Of a DNA stretch of 64,000 nucleotides, positions 52,007-63,921 are shown in pieces. The notes under the pieces are model-generated. The model was not told the origin of the DNA and did no database searches. It saw only the letters and a program-made list of their open reading frames with translations. Both the position numbers and the translations under genes were made by a program. Position 1 is the stretch's first letter; every line of letters begins with the position of its first letter. The DNA is from Sabethes cyaneus (taxonomy: Eukaryota; Arthropoda; Insecta; Diptera; Culicidae): positions 18,178,268-18,242,267 of the forward strand of contig NC_071355.1 of assembly GCF_943734655.1 (NCBI RefSeq), in the 5' to 3' direction.

Positions 52007-55000
52007 GTTTGTTGTTTCTAGTAAGAATTAAATTTGTAAGTTGCAACTTAACTAATTTCCAATTCCTATTTCGAGTTTTCTCTTTTGTTTGCAATCGAAT
52101 GCAGTCAGTAAAAGGTTGAATTATATGACATGCTGAGCGTTTTTTCAAGCTACCATCGCACACCGGCACTCAACAGGTGTCAAAGGTAAACATTTGGACT
52201 GACGACACTGCACTGCTTGCCAGCAAAGAAGCAAACTTCTGTGACCCTGGGTAATTTATCAATATTTTCACAACGCCCAAGAGTTTCCCACCGGGAGCTG
52301 AACATAATTTCCTTAAACTACAGCGCACTGCTGTTGAGTGCCGCACATCGAATGGACGAGACGAGCGGCTGCTGGGAGCTTTGAAGAATTCCGAAGTTCA
52401 TGAGCCTCATTTCCGGAACCGTAAGAAGCGTTCCGTTGCTTGCGGCTATGTCTGTGGAAAAAGTCCTGCACTGGAAGGAAGAAGACTCTTCAGCTCGTAC
52501 GCCTCGACACCAATTTCGCAGTGTGTGTGTTTGTATGCTGCAGCAACCCAACGAAAGGTGCGGTCGGTGCCGGGTAGATGCCTAATGAAGTGGGCTTCTT
52601 GTTACTGCTGGATACACCGCTAGAAACATCATTTGCACCATAAATGGGGCTCTCATCCTCATTTGATGTGCTAAAATGACACCAGGCAGCCATTAGCCCA
52701 ACCGAGGAGAAGCAGTCAGTAGCGAACCGACTATAAGTTAGTCACCACTCTACCCTCAAATGATATACCTGTATAGAAGTACACGTTCTTGTGAGATCCT
52801 TGCTAGCTAGCTAGCTAGCTAGCTAGCTCTCGAGGAGATCCTGTCACACTCTGCCTCCTCGTCGGATCACACTGCTGTTCCACAGGATGATTTGTACCGT
52901 CGAATCCTATCGCGCGAAGCTCGGGCTCGGGCTCCGGTGTGATCCTGAATGGCTTAACCGACAGATAGAGTGGGAAAATGTGGGGGTAATTGTGGTGCTT
53001 TCTAGTAAAATAACGATAATTAGGTGCACGCCTTTTGATGCTTCTTCATCCTGCCGGCGAAAGACGGGCGGAGCCGGTTTCGTGTAGTTTCACTCCTAAC
53101 CAGATAGCTCCGGCAGATAGGTTGATGATAAATTATGACAGAGCGAGAGACGCTATGAAGAAAGCTTGTGGCTTGGGTTTGGGGGAAAACGGGAGGTGAT
53201 TTTGTGGATGGATTAAAGTTGGTAAATTCGAGGGAATTTAGTGGAAAGTGCTTAATTGTAAAACTTTCATGGGAAGGTACTGAAAAAATTATACCCCATG
53301 AAGAGTTTGAAATGAGTTTCGAATTTGCAGTTTTTATTATGCAATTATATTAGGAACCCAATTCCTAGTTTCGGCTATAAGCTGCTTAACTCTACGGATT
53401 CTGTATCAAATTTAATTTTAGAAATTCACATGTTTTCCGACAGGTTGCTACGGGTTTTTCCATTCACCCGTCCTTGGCCGTCTTGTTGCCACATCCAGCA
53501 GTGCCTGTCCGTCGCAGGCAATAGATTACGTAAATTCTTTCCATTATTCAGTGAAGCACCGCATTAGTCGCAGCCGCATATGAAAAACAAATCACTCCAA
53601 AGTGGCATATCCATACATTTTACATTTCCATGTACGGGCACGAGCAATATGAATATGCCAACGGAACTGACTGTGGAACAGACTGTGCGAAGCACAGTGA
53701 GATGGGATCGGACGTAAAAATAACCATTTCGTTTAATTTTGTCAGTTTCAGGCGACAGTAACTAACAATTTTTTATTCTGCGCTGCTTTAATGAACCAGA
53801 GATTTCGTAAATTGACCAACCGAATTCACCTCACTGTGCACCGAAGATCTAAGCATTGCCAGTCACTGTCCTATTGTTTGCAGCACAATGTCTAGGCCAA
53901 AGTTTTTTCTTTCCTCAAAACAAATACAAACTAATCCGGAGTGATATATTCCCCGTTGGTGGACTGACTGGTTTTTATCATTCTGCTTCCAATTCTTCCC
54001 TCTAATCATTCAACCTCTTTTGTCGCGTGTAACAATGGGGGCCAGCAGAAGGAGAATAGATTGAGCAATCTCATTTCCAATCCCATCCTATTCCCAATAG
54101 AACATTATTACTACTGCTAGTGGATCCTTACAGAAACAAGATGGGAACGAGGGGAACGTGTTGTTCGAGTCACATTTACTTACTAATACCTGAAGGTGGG
54201 AGGGAGCGGAAGGAGACGAATGGCCTTTGTCTTCGTGAAGACTCACTTTGCTTTGCTGAATCGAGGTATCGGAGGGTACGGAATGAATGAGCCTGCTGGA
54301 ATGTCTGGCAGGCGCATTTCCTCTCTATACATCCCCGAAACCGGAAGAACGACACAATATATCGAAACCACAAGCTGAGCAGCTTCCGACCGAAAGCATT
54401 ATTGTTTTGCATTCGAAATTGGCAATAAATCTACATTTAAATGCATAATTCAATGATTGTGCTATCAGTGATTCTCCACTGGTAGGTCGGACGGTTCGTC
54501 GAACGCCAGTTAGGGACAACAATGATGGCAGCAAAATGGCTCCTGTTTTGCGGAAGAAAAGCAGAAATACATGTGCATATTTAGATTATGTGAGTAGCTT
54601 TTATCGAGCCAAGCAGGGCATGGTTTTTCTGCATAAAGAGTAGAAGGACCTAAAGGAATATCTTATTGTGAAAAAAGAGGTGCAATAAAATCAATCCAAA
54701 ATATTGATGCTTCATACTGTCATGAAATATAAAAACAGACATTTTCTTTTCCATAAACTTTCAATTTGGACTCACATTTACTACTCGATAGTAGTTAATG
54801 TTGTTCGATTTTAACTACAATTAATCAAATGAAATATAGCAGTGCCATTCTTCGATTCTATTGGTTAGCTCTTAACACAAGAGTTCCAAGTTTGATTCAG
54901 ATTTGTAGCAGCAGTTTTCATTTTCAAAGGATACGCCTCATGATAAAATTTTAAGTATTTATCATGGCCTTAATTGCCTCTGTAAAAGATACAGAAGGCC

Positions 55001-55740
55001 ATAGAATTTAACATTAAATTATTTTAGCTAGGACCTATTATATCATGCACCTAAATCATGTGAGTTGCAAAAATGAGTATTTCTCGATCAAGCAAGCCTG
55101 CTGCTCACACGGATTCTTTAAATATTGGAATTTTTGTTCTTGATTGGTTGCAATGCTAAAAAAGACATGACACTTATACTTTCAATTCCTCGACACAAAG
55201 GACCTGTCGTTTGCCAACGGGGTTATGCAGTTTGCGAAAAAGTCTTCAGCATAATTTCACGTCTTTACCATTCGATTTTTCTTCTAATTCTGCTATGAAA
55301 CAAGTAACAAATGACACGGTTTTGTTATCACCAATAATAAGGGTTTCAATTAGAGTGTAAATCGCCCCTTTTTATGTGTTAAAATAAATAAACTGCATTC
55401 AGTGAATTTAAAATTTATATAAATTACTAAAGATTCCCTCTATTCACATTTCTTTCACATAACTTGCAAACTACAAGTTCAATCACTACCAAATTTGGCT
55501 GTTAAGGGTTTAATATGGCTCCTTTATGATTTGCATTGATTTTGCTTAAATCAGCTAAGAAATGATTTTTTTTCACATGTCTTGATTACTTTTGAGTTAA
55601 AAATTCAATCAACATGAAACTCGATCTATGACGAAAGTAGACATTTCATTTGATACTAAAATCATCAGAATCGGTTCAGCCATTTCTGAGAAAGATGAGT
55701 CAGATTGCGGGGTGTTACAATTCCAATACCTAATACAGAA
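52007..55740. other. Unique island, no certain gene
   Basis: Balanced composition in 52.2-54.5 kb, then AT-rich. It holds a TAGC microsatellite at 52802-52828. The stretch at about 55650-55720 (ATCAGAATCGGTTCAGCCAT, then TTTCTGAGAAAGATGAGT) resembles dispersed repeat sequence I associate with insect transposons, but I cannot delimit an element. Open frames have no recognisable domains. Confidence 0.4.
52802..52828. repeat. (TAGC)n microsatellite
   Basis: Nearly seven perfect copies of GCTA. Confidence 0.95.
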
Positions 55741-56530
55741 AACAGAAATTACTCCCGAAAAACTTTCCAAGAAGCCTCCAAAAAATAACCCGTAAAGTAT
55801 CCCAGGAAGTCACCTGAAAAGTCTCTTGAAAAGACTCCTCAGAAGCCCCATGAAAAGCTTCCTAAAAAGCCCCCTGAAAAATCTTTTGATAAGACTACTG
55901 AAAAGTCTCCCGGCCAAAAAGCCTTCTGGAAGTTCTTCCGAATAGGCTCTTAAAAAGTGTCCCGCAAAGTCCCAAAAAGACTCTCGAAAAATCTCGAATA
56001 ATCTCTAGAAAAGTTACGAAAAGTCTCTCAAAAAGTCTTTCGAAAAGTCTCTTGAAGCCTCTAACAGAAAAGAGTGCCGAACAATTTCTTGAAACGTGTC
56101 TTGAAAAATCCCAAAATATCGAAGTCCCTTTCTCTTTTCTCTAGGAAAGTCTCCGTTAAAGTCTTTCAAAAAGTTTCTCGAAAAGTGTTTTGAAAAATCT
56201 TTCGAAGAGCCTCTCGAAAAGTCCCGAAAATTCTTCGCAAAGGTCCTAAAAACTCTCCCGGAAAATCTTTGGAAATGTATTTCAGTATTTCTCTTGAAGT
56301 GTCCAAAAAGTCTTCTGAAAAGTCTATCGAAGTCTCCGGAAGAGTTTTCCGAAAAGTGACGGAAAGTCTGCGGTAAAGTCTCGAAAAGTCTCGGAAAGTT
56401 CCGAAAAGTCTCCCAAAAAATCATTCGAAAAATTTCTTGAAAAATCTCTTGAAAAGTGTCCCGAAAAGTCTTCTGAAAAGTCTACCGAAAAGTCTCCCGA
56501 AATTCTCGAAAGTGCTCCCAAAAACTCTTT
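55741..56530 (+). repeat. 12-bp satellite, block 4, forward orientation
   Basis: Degenerate AAAAGTCTCCCG-type units in the same orientation as blocks 1 and 2, about 0.8 kb. It contains CCCTTTCTCTTTTCTCTAGG at about 56130, a short interruption. Minus-strand frames of up to 136 codons are artefacts. Confidence 0.9.
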
Positions 56531-57346
56531 CGCAAACTCAAATTGAATAAATATGCAAAAGAAGGGACAGGAAGAGACCGAAAATGCGCACGAACGTAGA
56601 CTACGAAGAGCTACCTAGTATTATTTTATTAAATGCTGGCTATATTCTTCTATTTTCAAGAAACAATTTGGGTTTTAATACATTCTTATGATGGTTTTAA
56701 TTACCAAAATTCAATTCAGCTATATTATAAAAGTGAAGTGAAGCATATACATTACTCATAAACAATTTTTGAGATCAATCGTCTCTTGAAGCGACAAGCC
56801 ATAAGCTCAAATAGGTTTATTACGCTCGCTTGAGAGCAGGAATAAGACCGATTATGCCTTTCGCTGCCTGACGCCAACTTAATCTTGTGAGCTTCGTTCG
56901 ACATTTTGCAATTTGTAAAAACCAGTTAGTTAAACAAAATAAATATATTCGATTAGTCAATCTTAGTATCTAGCAAAATAATTTTAGCTGTATTCTGGCA
57001 TGAACACTTATTAATAATAACTTCCTTTCTGTAACTCACAGTTTGTTTTGCTGAATTGTTGTTTAGTGACTAAAAATATGCCAGAAAACGGCAATATTGC
57101 GAAGCCAAAGGGAAATGCGGCGCTGAACTCTCATATTCTTCATAATAGCAGCAATAAATCTATTTAATCAGAGTATTACCATAGTAATAGCATCATAAAA
57201 TTAGCAGTTTTATTGCGGTTTGACGAACAACCGCAATCGGCCTTAGTTCCGGGATACTGACCGGATTAGGCTCCTTGGGAACTACAGTTTATTTATTTAT
57301 TTATTTATACCGACAGACATATTGTTGTCCTAATGATAACTTTATT
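56531..57346. other. AT-rich non-coding DNA with a short (TTTA)n run
   Basis: No gene recognised. TTTATTTATTTATTTATTTA lies at about 57289-57308, close to the 3' end of the decayed ORF that follows on the minus strand. Confidence 0.35.
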
Positions 57347-58139
57347 CTAAAAAGTACGGAAAATGTTTGATAAAAGGATATTCGAGAAAGTCTGAACAGC
57401 AACATTGATACAGTTATTCTCTAGAATCTCGTCCCAGTAGATCTCTAGTAGTATATCTAGAACACCGAAGAAGTCAGTTCGTCTAAAAAAGGAGCTAACG
57501 GCATCCGCTGTGCCACTGTGACATTCTCCGAAATATTCACCAGTGTCAGGGGTAAGGCGAGCTGATGATAGATAGTCATCACGAGAGGATGTAAAGCAGC
57601 AGTAAGTCGACGTGCGAATCAAAATTACTGACGAAATATGAATCGAGCATTCGACTGTTCTCATTAGTGGCAGAGTTGATTTGCCGTAAAAGGCTGAGAT
57701 TATAGCTGTTCAGTAGTGCGTTCATACCGTCGTGGAAGATCGATTGCAATGGTTCTGCATATAAAAATCCATCAGACGAGGTCTTCCACTTCAAACTAAG
57801 AAAATTAAAGTGCTTGAGAACCACCAGTTCGTCGACAGGCAATACTCGCGTATAGATAACACGCAGCGATTCAGTATGAGTAAAGGCTGCTTCTAGGCCA
57901 GAATCTGGATCCTCAAATAGGCTAAAAGCGCAGAAGGGATCAACAGTTTGGTAATTTGGGATACGAACATACTTGCCATTCATGGCAGCTAGGAAAACCC
58001 TTTCGCCGCTCTCACACACAGCGTTGGGACGAATGATGATCGCAGGCCGCAGCTGCGCGACTGTGGTGGAAGGTTCCAGGGTTTCTATGGGGCCAACTGC
58101 AGTGCGTCCCGATGTGCATTCAACTACAGGAAACCCCTA
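57347..58139 (-). pseudogene. Decayed protein-coding fragment of unknown family
   Basis: The minus strand is open from just after a TAG at 58139-58137 down to 57579 (about 185 codons), and the same kind of sequence continues in another frame from about 57600 to a stop at 57347. One frameshift therefore joins about 260 codons of protein-like sequence. The composition is balanced, with many acidic and aromatic residues, unlike the repeat-derived frames elsewhere. There is no suitable ATG at the start, so the N-terminus is missing. I recognise no conserved motif. Options are a captured viral gene fragment (an endogenous viral element), part of an unfamiliar transposon, or a degraded host gene. 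A protein search is needed to choose. Confidence 0.45.
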
Positions 58140-59450
58140 GAATAAGGCGATGGGTGATGCTATATGGCCACCGTGATTTCTCAGCTATCTAACGGTCAAC
58201 AATTATTGGCAACCCTGAACGTGAATCTGGGTTGTTAAAACCATATGGGATATGTGATATGAAGTAACAATAGAGCAAACAATGGGACTGGCGGGAGTAT
58301 TTTTACCCGCTGTTTCTAAAGCCCAGTTTGCCGAAGAGGGGGATAAATTGTGTAGTGATAAAGCAGTTAACTATTATAAGTAACATAGATATCATAAAAA
58401 GTTAGAAGTAATCAAAATTATTTGTGTAATAAGCTAATAACAAAATTAAATATTCTCGGATACTCAGTGAAAAGGCCTTATGATTTATATTGCCATCCCT
58501 TTCGTGGCATTATGTGCAATACGAAATCGGAATGGCAGAAGTGATGTGAAAGTTATAAAAATGGCAAAAAAAGCAGGAAACGAAGTTGCCGACCATTATT
58601 ATCAATGGCCCTAAGTACTGCTAATGTGCCTAAATAACAACAGAAAACGAAGCCTTATAGTGATTAAAAATTAACGTAGCAGTTGCGAAAGGGAAATAAG
58701 TATAGTTCTGGAGTTCAAGTTTTTTTTTTATTTTATATAACATGTTATTAATATAAATGAGAATTCCGATAAACTGGCAACCACCACAAGGCAAAAGGCC
58801 TTTAAATAACTAGTGCTATCTCATTGCATGTATATGGTCATCATGCGATGTTTTCTGTAACACTATCAAAAGAATGATCAGCAGGCAAGATAGTTGGTAA
58901 ATCATGATTGTCTACTGCTTTACGCGATGCTTGCATACATATTCATCTCCTTAATTGCTAGAGATGGAATACAAATGCGTGAAAAAAAGCTTGTGAGGAT
59001 TCTACTCGGTGCTTTCGTGGTGATAAATAACGTGATCAACAATCACCGCTTTCAATGTGTAGGTCGGCATAAGAACGTATGTACCAAGAAATGAGCATTA
59101 CTTACCACAGGGAACAACGAATTTTGTTGTCAGTTGAATCTACCGCTGTTAGTGCATCTACGGGAAAGCTATATGCTTTATGGATGCATTAGTATACAGT
59201 ACGGTGTAGAGCAGATTTTGTTGCTATGGTGGTCTATTGCTAGTGCAACCATTCGAATCATTCAAAAACAACATAAAACAATTTCAATTATAATCTAAGC
59301 ATTGTTTACGCGTAAAAAAAAAGATTATCTATATATATTTATTTATTTATTTATCAATTCATATATTTAAATTTTTTCCTATATTTTTGTTTTAGTATAT
59401 TATTTATTTATTTTTCTTTATTCGTCCATTTACTAATATTTTTTGTTTGT
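58140..59450. other. AT-rich non-coding DNA
   Basis: No coding region recognised. The 66-codon frame at 58894-59094 looks fortuitous. (TTTA)n-like DNA precedes the retrotransposon at about 59335-59410. Confidence 0.35.
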
Positions 59451-59582
59451 TTGTTTTATCGTGTTTTCAAAAAGTTTCTACGATGGAAAATATTAAATCG
59501 CGAATTCGATTTTGCACTCGATTTTAAATTTGGGAGTGCTCCAATTAGGAAAATAATCCCAAAACAAAATAAAACTGAAAAG

Positions 59583-59954
59583 ATGGAAATTGACCATAAC
59601 TCGGAGGCTATCCATGTTGAAAAGACCCCCAAAACTGGTGACGACAAAATGGTTAGAAGTAACCAAAATGTTCCAGGACCGAGCGGTGTCCGTAACATGC
59701 TAAGGACTCCAAAAAACACTTGTGAGGCCAACAGTGATAAAAGGACCCGTGAAAGAACTGGAGACGATATAGTGGATGGCAACACCACTACCAAAAATGT
59801 CCCAGGAGCAAACGGCGGCCAAAATACTGGACGGACTCTAGTTACACATGATTATAGAACAATCGATATCGAAGCAGGCTATAATGGCTGCAGAGTATTT
59901 ATTGGGGAGCGAACTGAAGAACCCAAAAAATTACCAAATCAGCACATTCCATAG
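59583..59954 (+). CDS. ORF1-like remnant of the LOA-like element
   Basis: A 123-codon frame starts at ATG 59583 (GATGG context) and ends at 59954. The frame is open upstream to 59451 without an ATG. It encodes a polar, charged protein with an internal duplication: NVPGPSGVRN followed by RTPKN, then NVPGANGGQN followed by GRT. LOA-type ORF1 proteins are usually several hundred residues with CCHC zinc knuckles, and none is present here, so most of ORF1 was probably deleted. It overlaps the start of ORF2 (ATG 59848) by 107 bases in a different frame. Any function is unproven. Confidence 0.5.
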   Translation: MEIDHNSEAIHVEKTPKTGDDKMVRSNQNVPGPSGVRNMLRTPKNTCEANSDKRTRERTGDDIVDGNTTTKNVPGANGGQNTGRTLVTHDYRTIDIEAGYNGCRVFIGERTEEPKKLPNQHIP

Positions 59955-62900
59955 TCACAACAATATCAAATGCATCCAGATAAATCTCCATCATGCAAAG
60001 GGTGCAAGTGCTGTACTTTGCAGGAGATTTATCCAAAGTAAACTGGATATCGCTTTTATCCAGGAGCCGTGGACTAATAAAGCAAAAATATTAGGAATAG
60101 ATACTAAAAACTGTAAGTTAATATATGATGAAACACAGCAATCTCCTAGATCTGCTATTCTATTAAATGGTAATATTAAATTATTACCCATCACAGAATT
60201 TATAAATCGCGATATAGTAGCAGCAGTAGTAGAAATACCTACCGCACGTGGAAAAACAGAAATTTATGTAGTCATTTTGTAGGTCTAAGAACAAAGCCTT
60301 CATTATAGGATGCGATGCGAATGCGCACCATACAATATGGAACAGTAACAATATTAACAAAAGAGGTGACTGTCTGCTAGAATATTTAAATGATAATAAT
60401 ATAAACATTTGCAATAACGGTACTGATTACACTTTCACGAACTCTATAAGACAGGAAGTTCTAGATTTAACACTATGTAGTAACACACTCTCGGAAAAAA
60501 TTCATAATTGGCACGTTTCTGCCGAAATATCACTATCTGATCATAAACATATCCTTTTTGAATATAAAGTTAATGACATTGTTAAAGAAACTTTCAGAGA
60601 TCCCAGGAAAACAAACTGGGAGCTTTATTATTCAAAACTAATAGAGGGGGGTACCTTCCCAGAAAAGAGTATTAGCACACACAGAGGCTAGAAAACACAT
60701 CTCTTCAAATAACAAATAAAATAATCGAAGCATATAACAACAGTTGTCCAGTCAAAGTACGATCTACGAACAGGGACGTTCCATGGTGGAACACAAGGTT
60801 AGAAAGCTTAAGGAAACAGGTGCGTAAAATGTCTAATCGTGCGAAACGCACCTTACAGTGGGAAGACTACAGAAAAGCACTAACTCTGTATAATAAAGAA
60901 ATAAGGAAATCCAAAAGAAAAAGCTGGAGGCATATATGTGAAAGTATCGAAAATACTCCAGCAGTTGCCAGATTACAAAAAGCACTGTCAACAGACCATT
61001 CCAATGGTCTAGGTACTCTTAAAAAAGATGACGGAAGTTTTACTTCCAATGCTACAGAAACCTTAAGTTTGATGATGCAGGTACACTTTCCAGGATCCTT
61101 GCCAATCTTGACTGGAGAAACGACTTCTTTGGATTCATATACTGGATCAGAAATGACCAGGTTAAAAGAATCCGAAGGACAAAATGAAATTGCAAGAACA
61201 ACTGGGCAAGATACGACCAGAAAAGAAATGCAAGATCTAGCAAGTCGTATTTTCACTCAAGCAAAAGTTGAATGGGCCATCGATTCGTTTGAGCCGTATA
61301 AAACTCCAGGAACTGACGAAGTTCGTCCAGTAATGATTCAAAAAAGTAAAGGTAGTTTAACACCCTGTCTAACTGAAATGTTTAGAGCCAGTTTGAGGCT
61401 AAATTATATTCCCACAAGCTGGCGGCAAGTTCGAGTTGTCTTTATTCCTAAAGCAAATAAAAAATACAAAAAAAGTCCAAAATCTTTTAGGCCAATAAGT
61501 CTTTCGTCAATCATGTTAAAATTGATAGAAAGACTAATTGACGACTATATTAAATCAAAGTACCTAGAAGCGATCCGTTTAAATAGAAATCAATTTGCAT
61601 ACCAACATGGAAAATCAACAATAACTCACTAGTAACAAAAATCGAGAAAACATTCGAAGCCAAAGAAATTCTACTAGCTGCCTTTTTGGATATTGAAGGA
61701 GCATTTGATAATGCATCTCATAATTCAATCAAGAATGCTATGATAAGACGAAATTTCGACAAAACTATTGTAAATTGGATTTTTGAAATGTTACAAAACA
61801 GAGAGATAACTTGTAGTCATAGAATGACAGCAATCACGATAAAAACTGTAACAGGCTGTCCACAAGGAGGAGTTCTCTCTCCTCTGCTATGGTCACTTGT
61901 CGTTGATGAATTATTAATACACCTTGAAACGGAAGGAATCGAAATTGTTGGTTTCGCTGATGACATTGTAATTATAACCCGTGGGAAATATGAACAGGTC
62001 ATCACCGAAAGACTACAATATGCTCTAAATTTAACAACATCGTGGTGCACATATGAGGGGCTTTCTATTAACCCTTACAAAACCACTGTCGTTTCATTTA
62101 CGCGAAGAAGAAAAATTAAAATACCGAATTTGTATTTGGAGGGCATCAAATTAGTCCTGTCTCAAACCGTAAAATACTTAGGAGTAATTCTTGATAGTAA
62201 ACTAAATTGGAATTTACATTTGGATCAGATAATTAGTAAGGCTACAAATGCCTTATGGATAAGCAGGAAAACTTTTGGAAGCAAATGGGGACTGAAACCT
62301 AAAATGATTTATTGGATTTATACAGTCATAATAAGACCCAAAATAATATACGCGGCCCTGGTGTGGTGGCCAAAAACGAAGATTAAATAGGCACAGAAAA
62401 AACTGGAAAAGTTACATGCAAATATATGTATATTTTCTGATAGCCAGGCTGCTTTAAAAGCACTGAAGTCAGTTTCGTGTTCATCCAAACTGGTTTGGGA
62501 ATGCATTCAATTACTACAACAGGTGGCTAAAAAAAGCACTGTAAGTCTTTTTTGGGTACCTGGGCACTGTGGAATTGAAGGCAATGAAAAAGCGGATCAG
62601 TTTGCAAAAGCTGGATCGATAAAAACTTTCATTGGACCAGAACTATTCTGTGGGACCTCAATATGTACCCTCAGAATGGAATTAAGTAACTGGGAAAAAT
62701 CAATGATAGATAATATATGGAATAACAATTTAACAGCTCGCCAATCAAAGCGATTTATATCACCTGACAAAGCAGTAACTCAGAGACTTCTTAGTCTATC
62801 CAAAAAAGACTTACGTACTTTCTGTGGCCTAATAACGGGCCACTGCTCTAGTAAGTATCACTTGAAACAGCTAGGCAAACTGGAAGATGACTCTTGTCGC

Positions 62901-63125
62901 TTTTGTAACCTAGATAGCGAGAATGCGGAACATCTGCTTTGTAACTGCGTGGCACTTTATCATAGGAGGAGTAAATTCTTTGATGAAGGTTTAATACCAC
63001 CCTCTGTTGTGTGGACAAGTTCGCCCAATAAGGCAATAAACTTTATTCGTTATTCAATACCTTATTGGGACAATGCCATTAAACAAGTGGAAATCACTCA
63101 TACTAATGGTGATAGGACACCGTGA
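59848..63125 (+). pseudogene. ORF2 of LOA-like element (endonuclease, RT, partial RNase H)
   Basis: The endonuclease begins near CIQINLHHAKGA (59970), with IQEPW at about 60058. At about 60281 the frame shifts and a segment is missing; then IIGCDANAHHTIWN (60299) and SDHKHI (60538) complete the endonuclease. A further break lies near 60645-60690. The reverse-transcriptase part has FRPISLSSIMLKLIERL (61489), a frameshift at about 61625, AFLDIEGAFDNASH (61682), CPQGGVLSPLLW (61858) and the catalytic FADDIVII (61953), then KYLGVILDSKLNW. A TAG at 62388-62390 interrupts the frame, which is otherwise continuous to 63125. RNase H retains SDSQAALKAL and VPGHCGIEGNEKAD, but the part carrying its first two catalytic acidic residues is deleted near 62425. 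CRFC...HLLCNC near the end is a zinc-knuckle-like motif. Confidence 0.9.
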
Positions 63126-63204
63126 CGTGGCTACAGTAAATAGGGGCCCGCCACAATAGATCAAATAACTGGTCGCAGTGGAGAACGTACCCAAAAAAAA
63201 AAAA

Positions 63205-63375
63205 CGGTCAACAAAACTGATTTTTGGTTTATTGTTAGAGTCAGTTATAAGCTTATTAATAGGACCATTTTCGAAAATACTGAAATATTTTTTTTCCGAA
63301 AAAAGTTTTTGTTAGAAAAACTTTTTTCCCTTAAATATGCCCATTTTGCAATGTATGGAAGAATTATAGACCATA
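63205..63375. other. Spacer between retrotransposon tail and MITE
   Basis: AT-rich and non-coding, with no repeat recognised. Confidence 0.3.
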
Positions 63376-63377
63376 TA

Positions 63378-63921
63378 GGGTAGTTGATCCAATAGTTGTG
63401 GTAGTACCAATAGTTGCGCCACTATTCATTATTAATGCATATTTTAGTCACCGTAGCATTTTAGATAAAACCATTACATTCATTATATAAAACAGGCTTT
63501 TAGAAGTATTGGTAGTTAGACTACACCATTTAAAATTAAAGCATTATTTGCTAAAATGCCAATTTTCCAAAATCTAATGCGCAGTTGGAGCGCACAACTA
63601 TAGGCGCTCATCTATAGTTTTGCTACGATGTTTTTTCACTTAGCAACCTAGCAATGTATATGGAATAACACAATTACAGGAACATCAAACTTAATTAAGG
63701 AAACATTAGCGCAACTGTTGGTACAATATAATTGAATCGGAAAATTCATTTTTTCTTTATAAAGCTTCTCGTACAACGAAAGCAATTGTCTTGCCTTGTG
63801 ACAAATACCTTGTATTTGATAAATTTATATCCCACAAGCATTAATTGAAGCATATAGCTCAATAAACAAGCAAAATGAAGTTATATTGTGCTTAGTGGCG
63901 CAACTAATGGATCATCTACCC
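63378..63921. mobile_element. 544-bp TA-flanked MITE with GGGTAG...CTACCC ends
   Basis: The left end is GGGTAGTTGATCCAATAGTT. The right end is AACTAATGGATCATCTACCC, its inverse with two mismatches. TA lies immediately outside both (63376-63377 and 63922-63923). Subterminal GTACCAATAGTTGCGCCA (63404) has an inverted partner, TAGCGCAACTGTTGGTAC (63707). The interior is non-coding. Confidence 0.8.

Larger units (their letters stand above)
59451..63204 (+). mobile_element. LOA-like non-LTR retrotransposon, internally deleted
   Basis: Order: a short ORF1-like frame, then ORF2 with apurinic endonuclease, reverse transcriptase, a partial RNase H and a C-terminal zinc-knuckle-like motif. A GC-richer 3' UTR (GGGGCCCGCCACAATAGATC at about 63144) follows and ends in an A-run at about 63193-63204. 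The QINLHHAK start of the endonuclease together with an RNase H after the reverse transcriptase points to the LOA clade (the group containing Lian of mosquitoes). The 5' end is not defined and no target duplication was found. Multiple lesions make it inactive. Confidence 0.85.

Noticed and set aside
51133..52119. 328-codon FNFQFSI/FSVFCFL repeat protein
   Set aside because: It spans the TTTTCAA and TTTTCTG heptamer arrays. No non-repeat coding sequence supports it.
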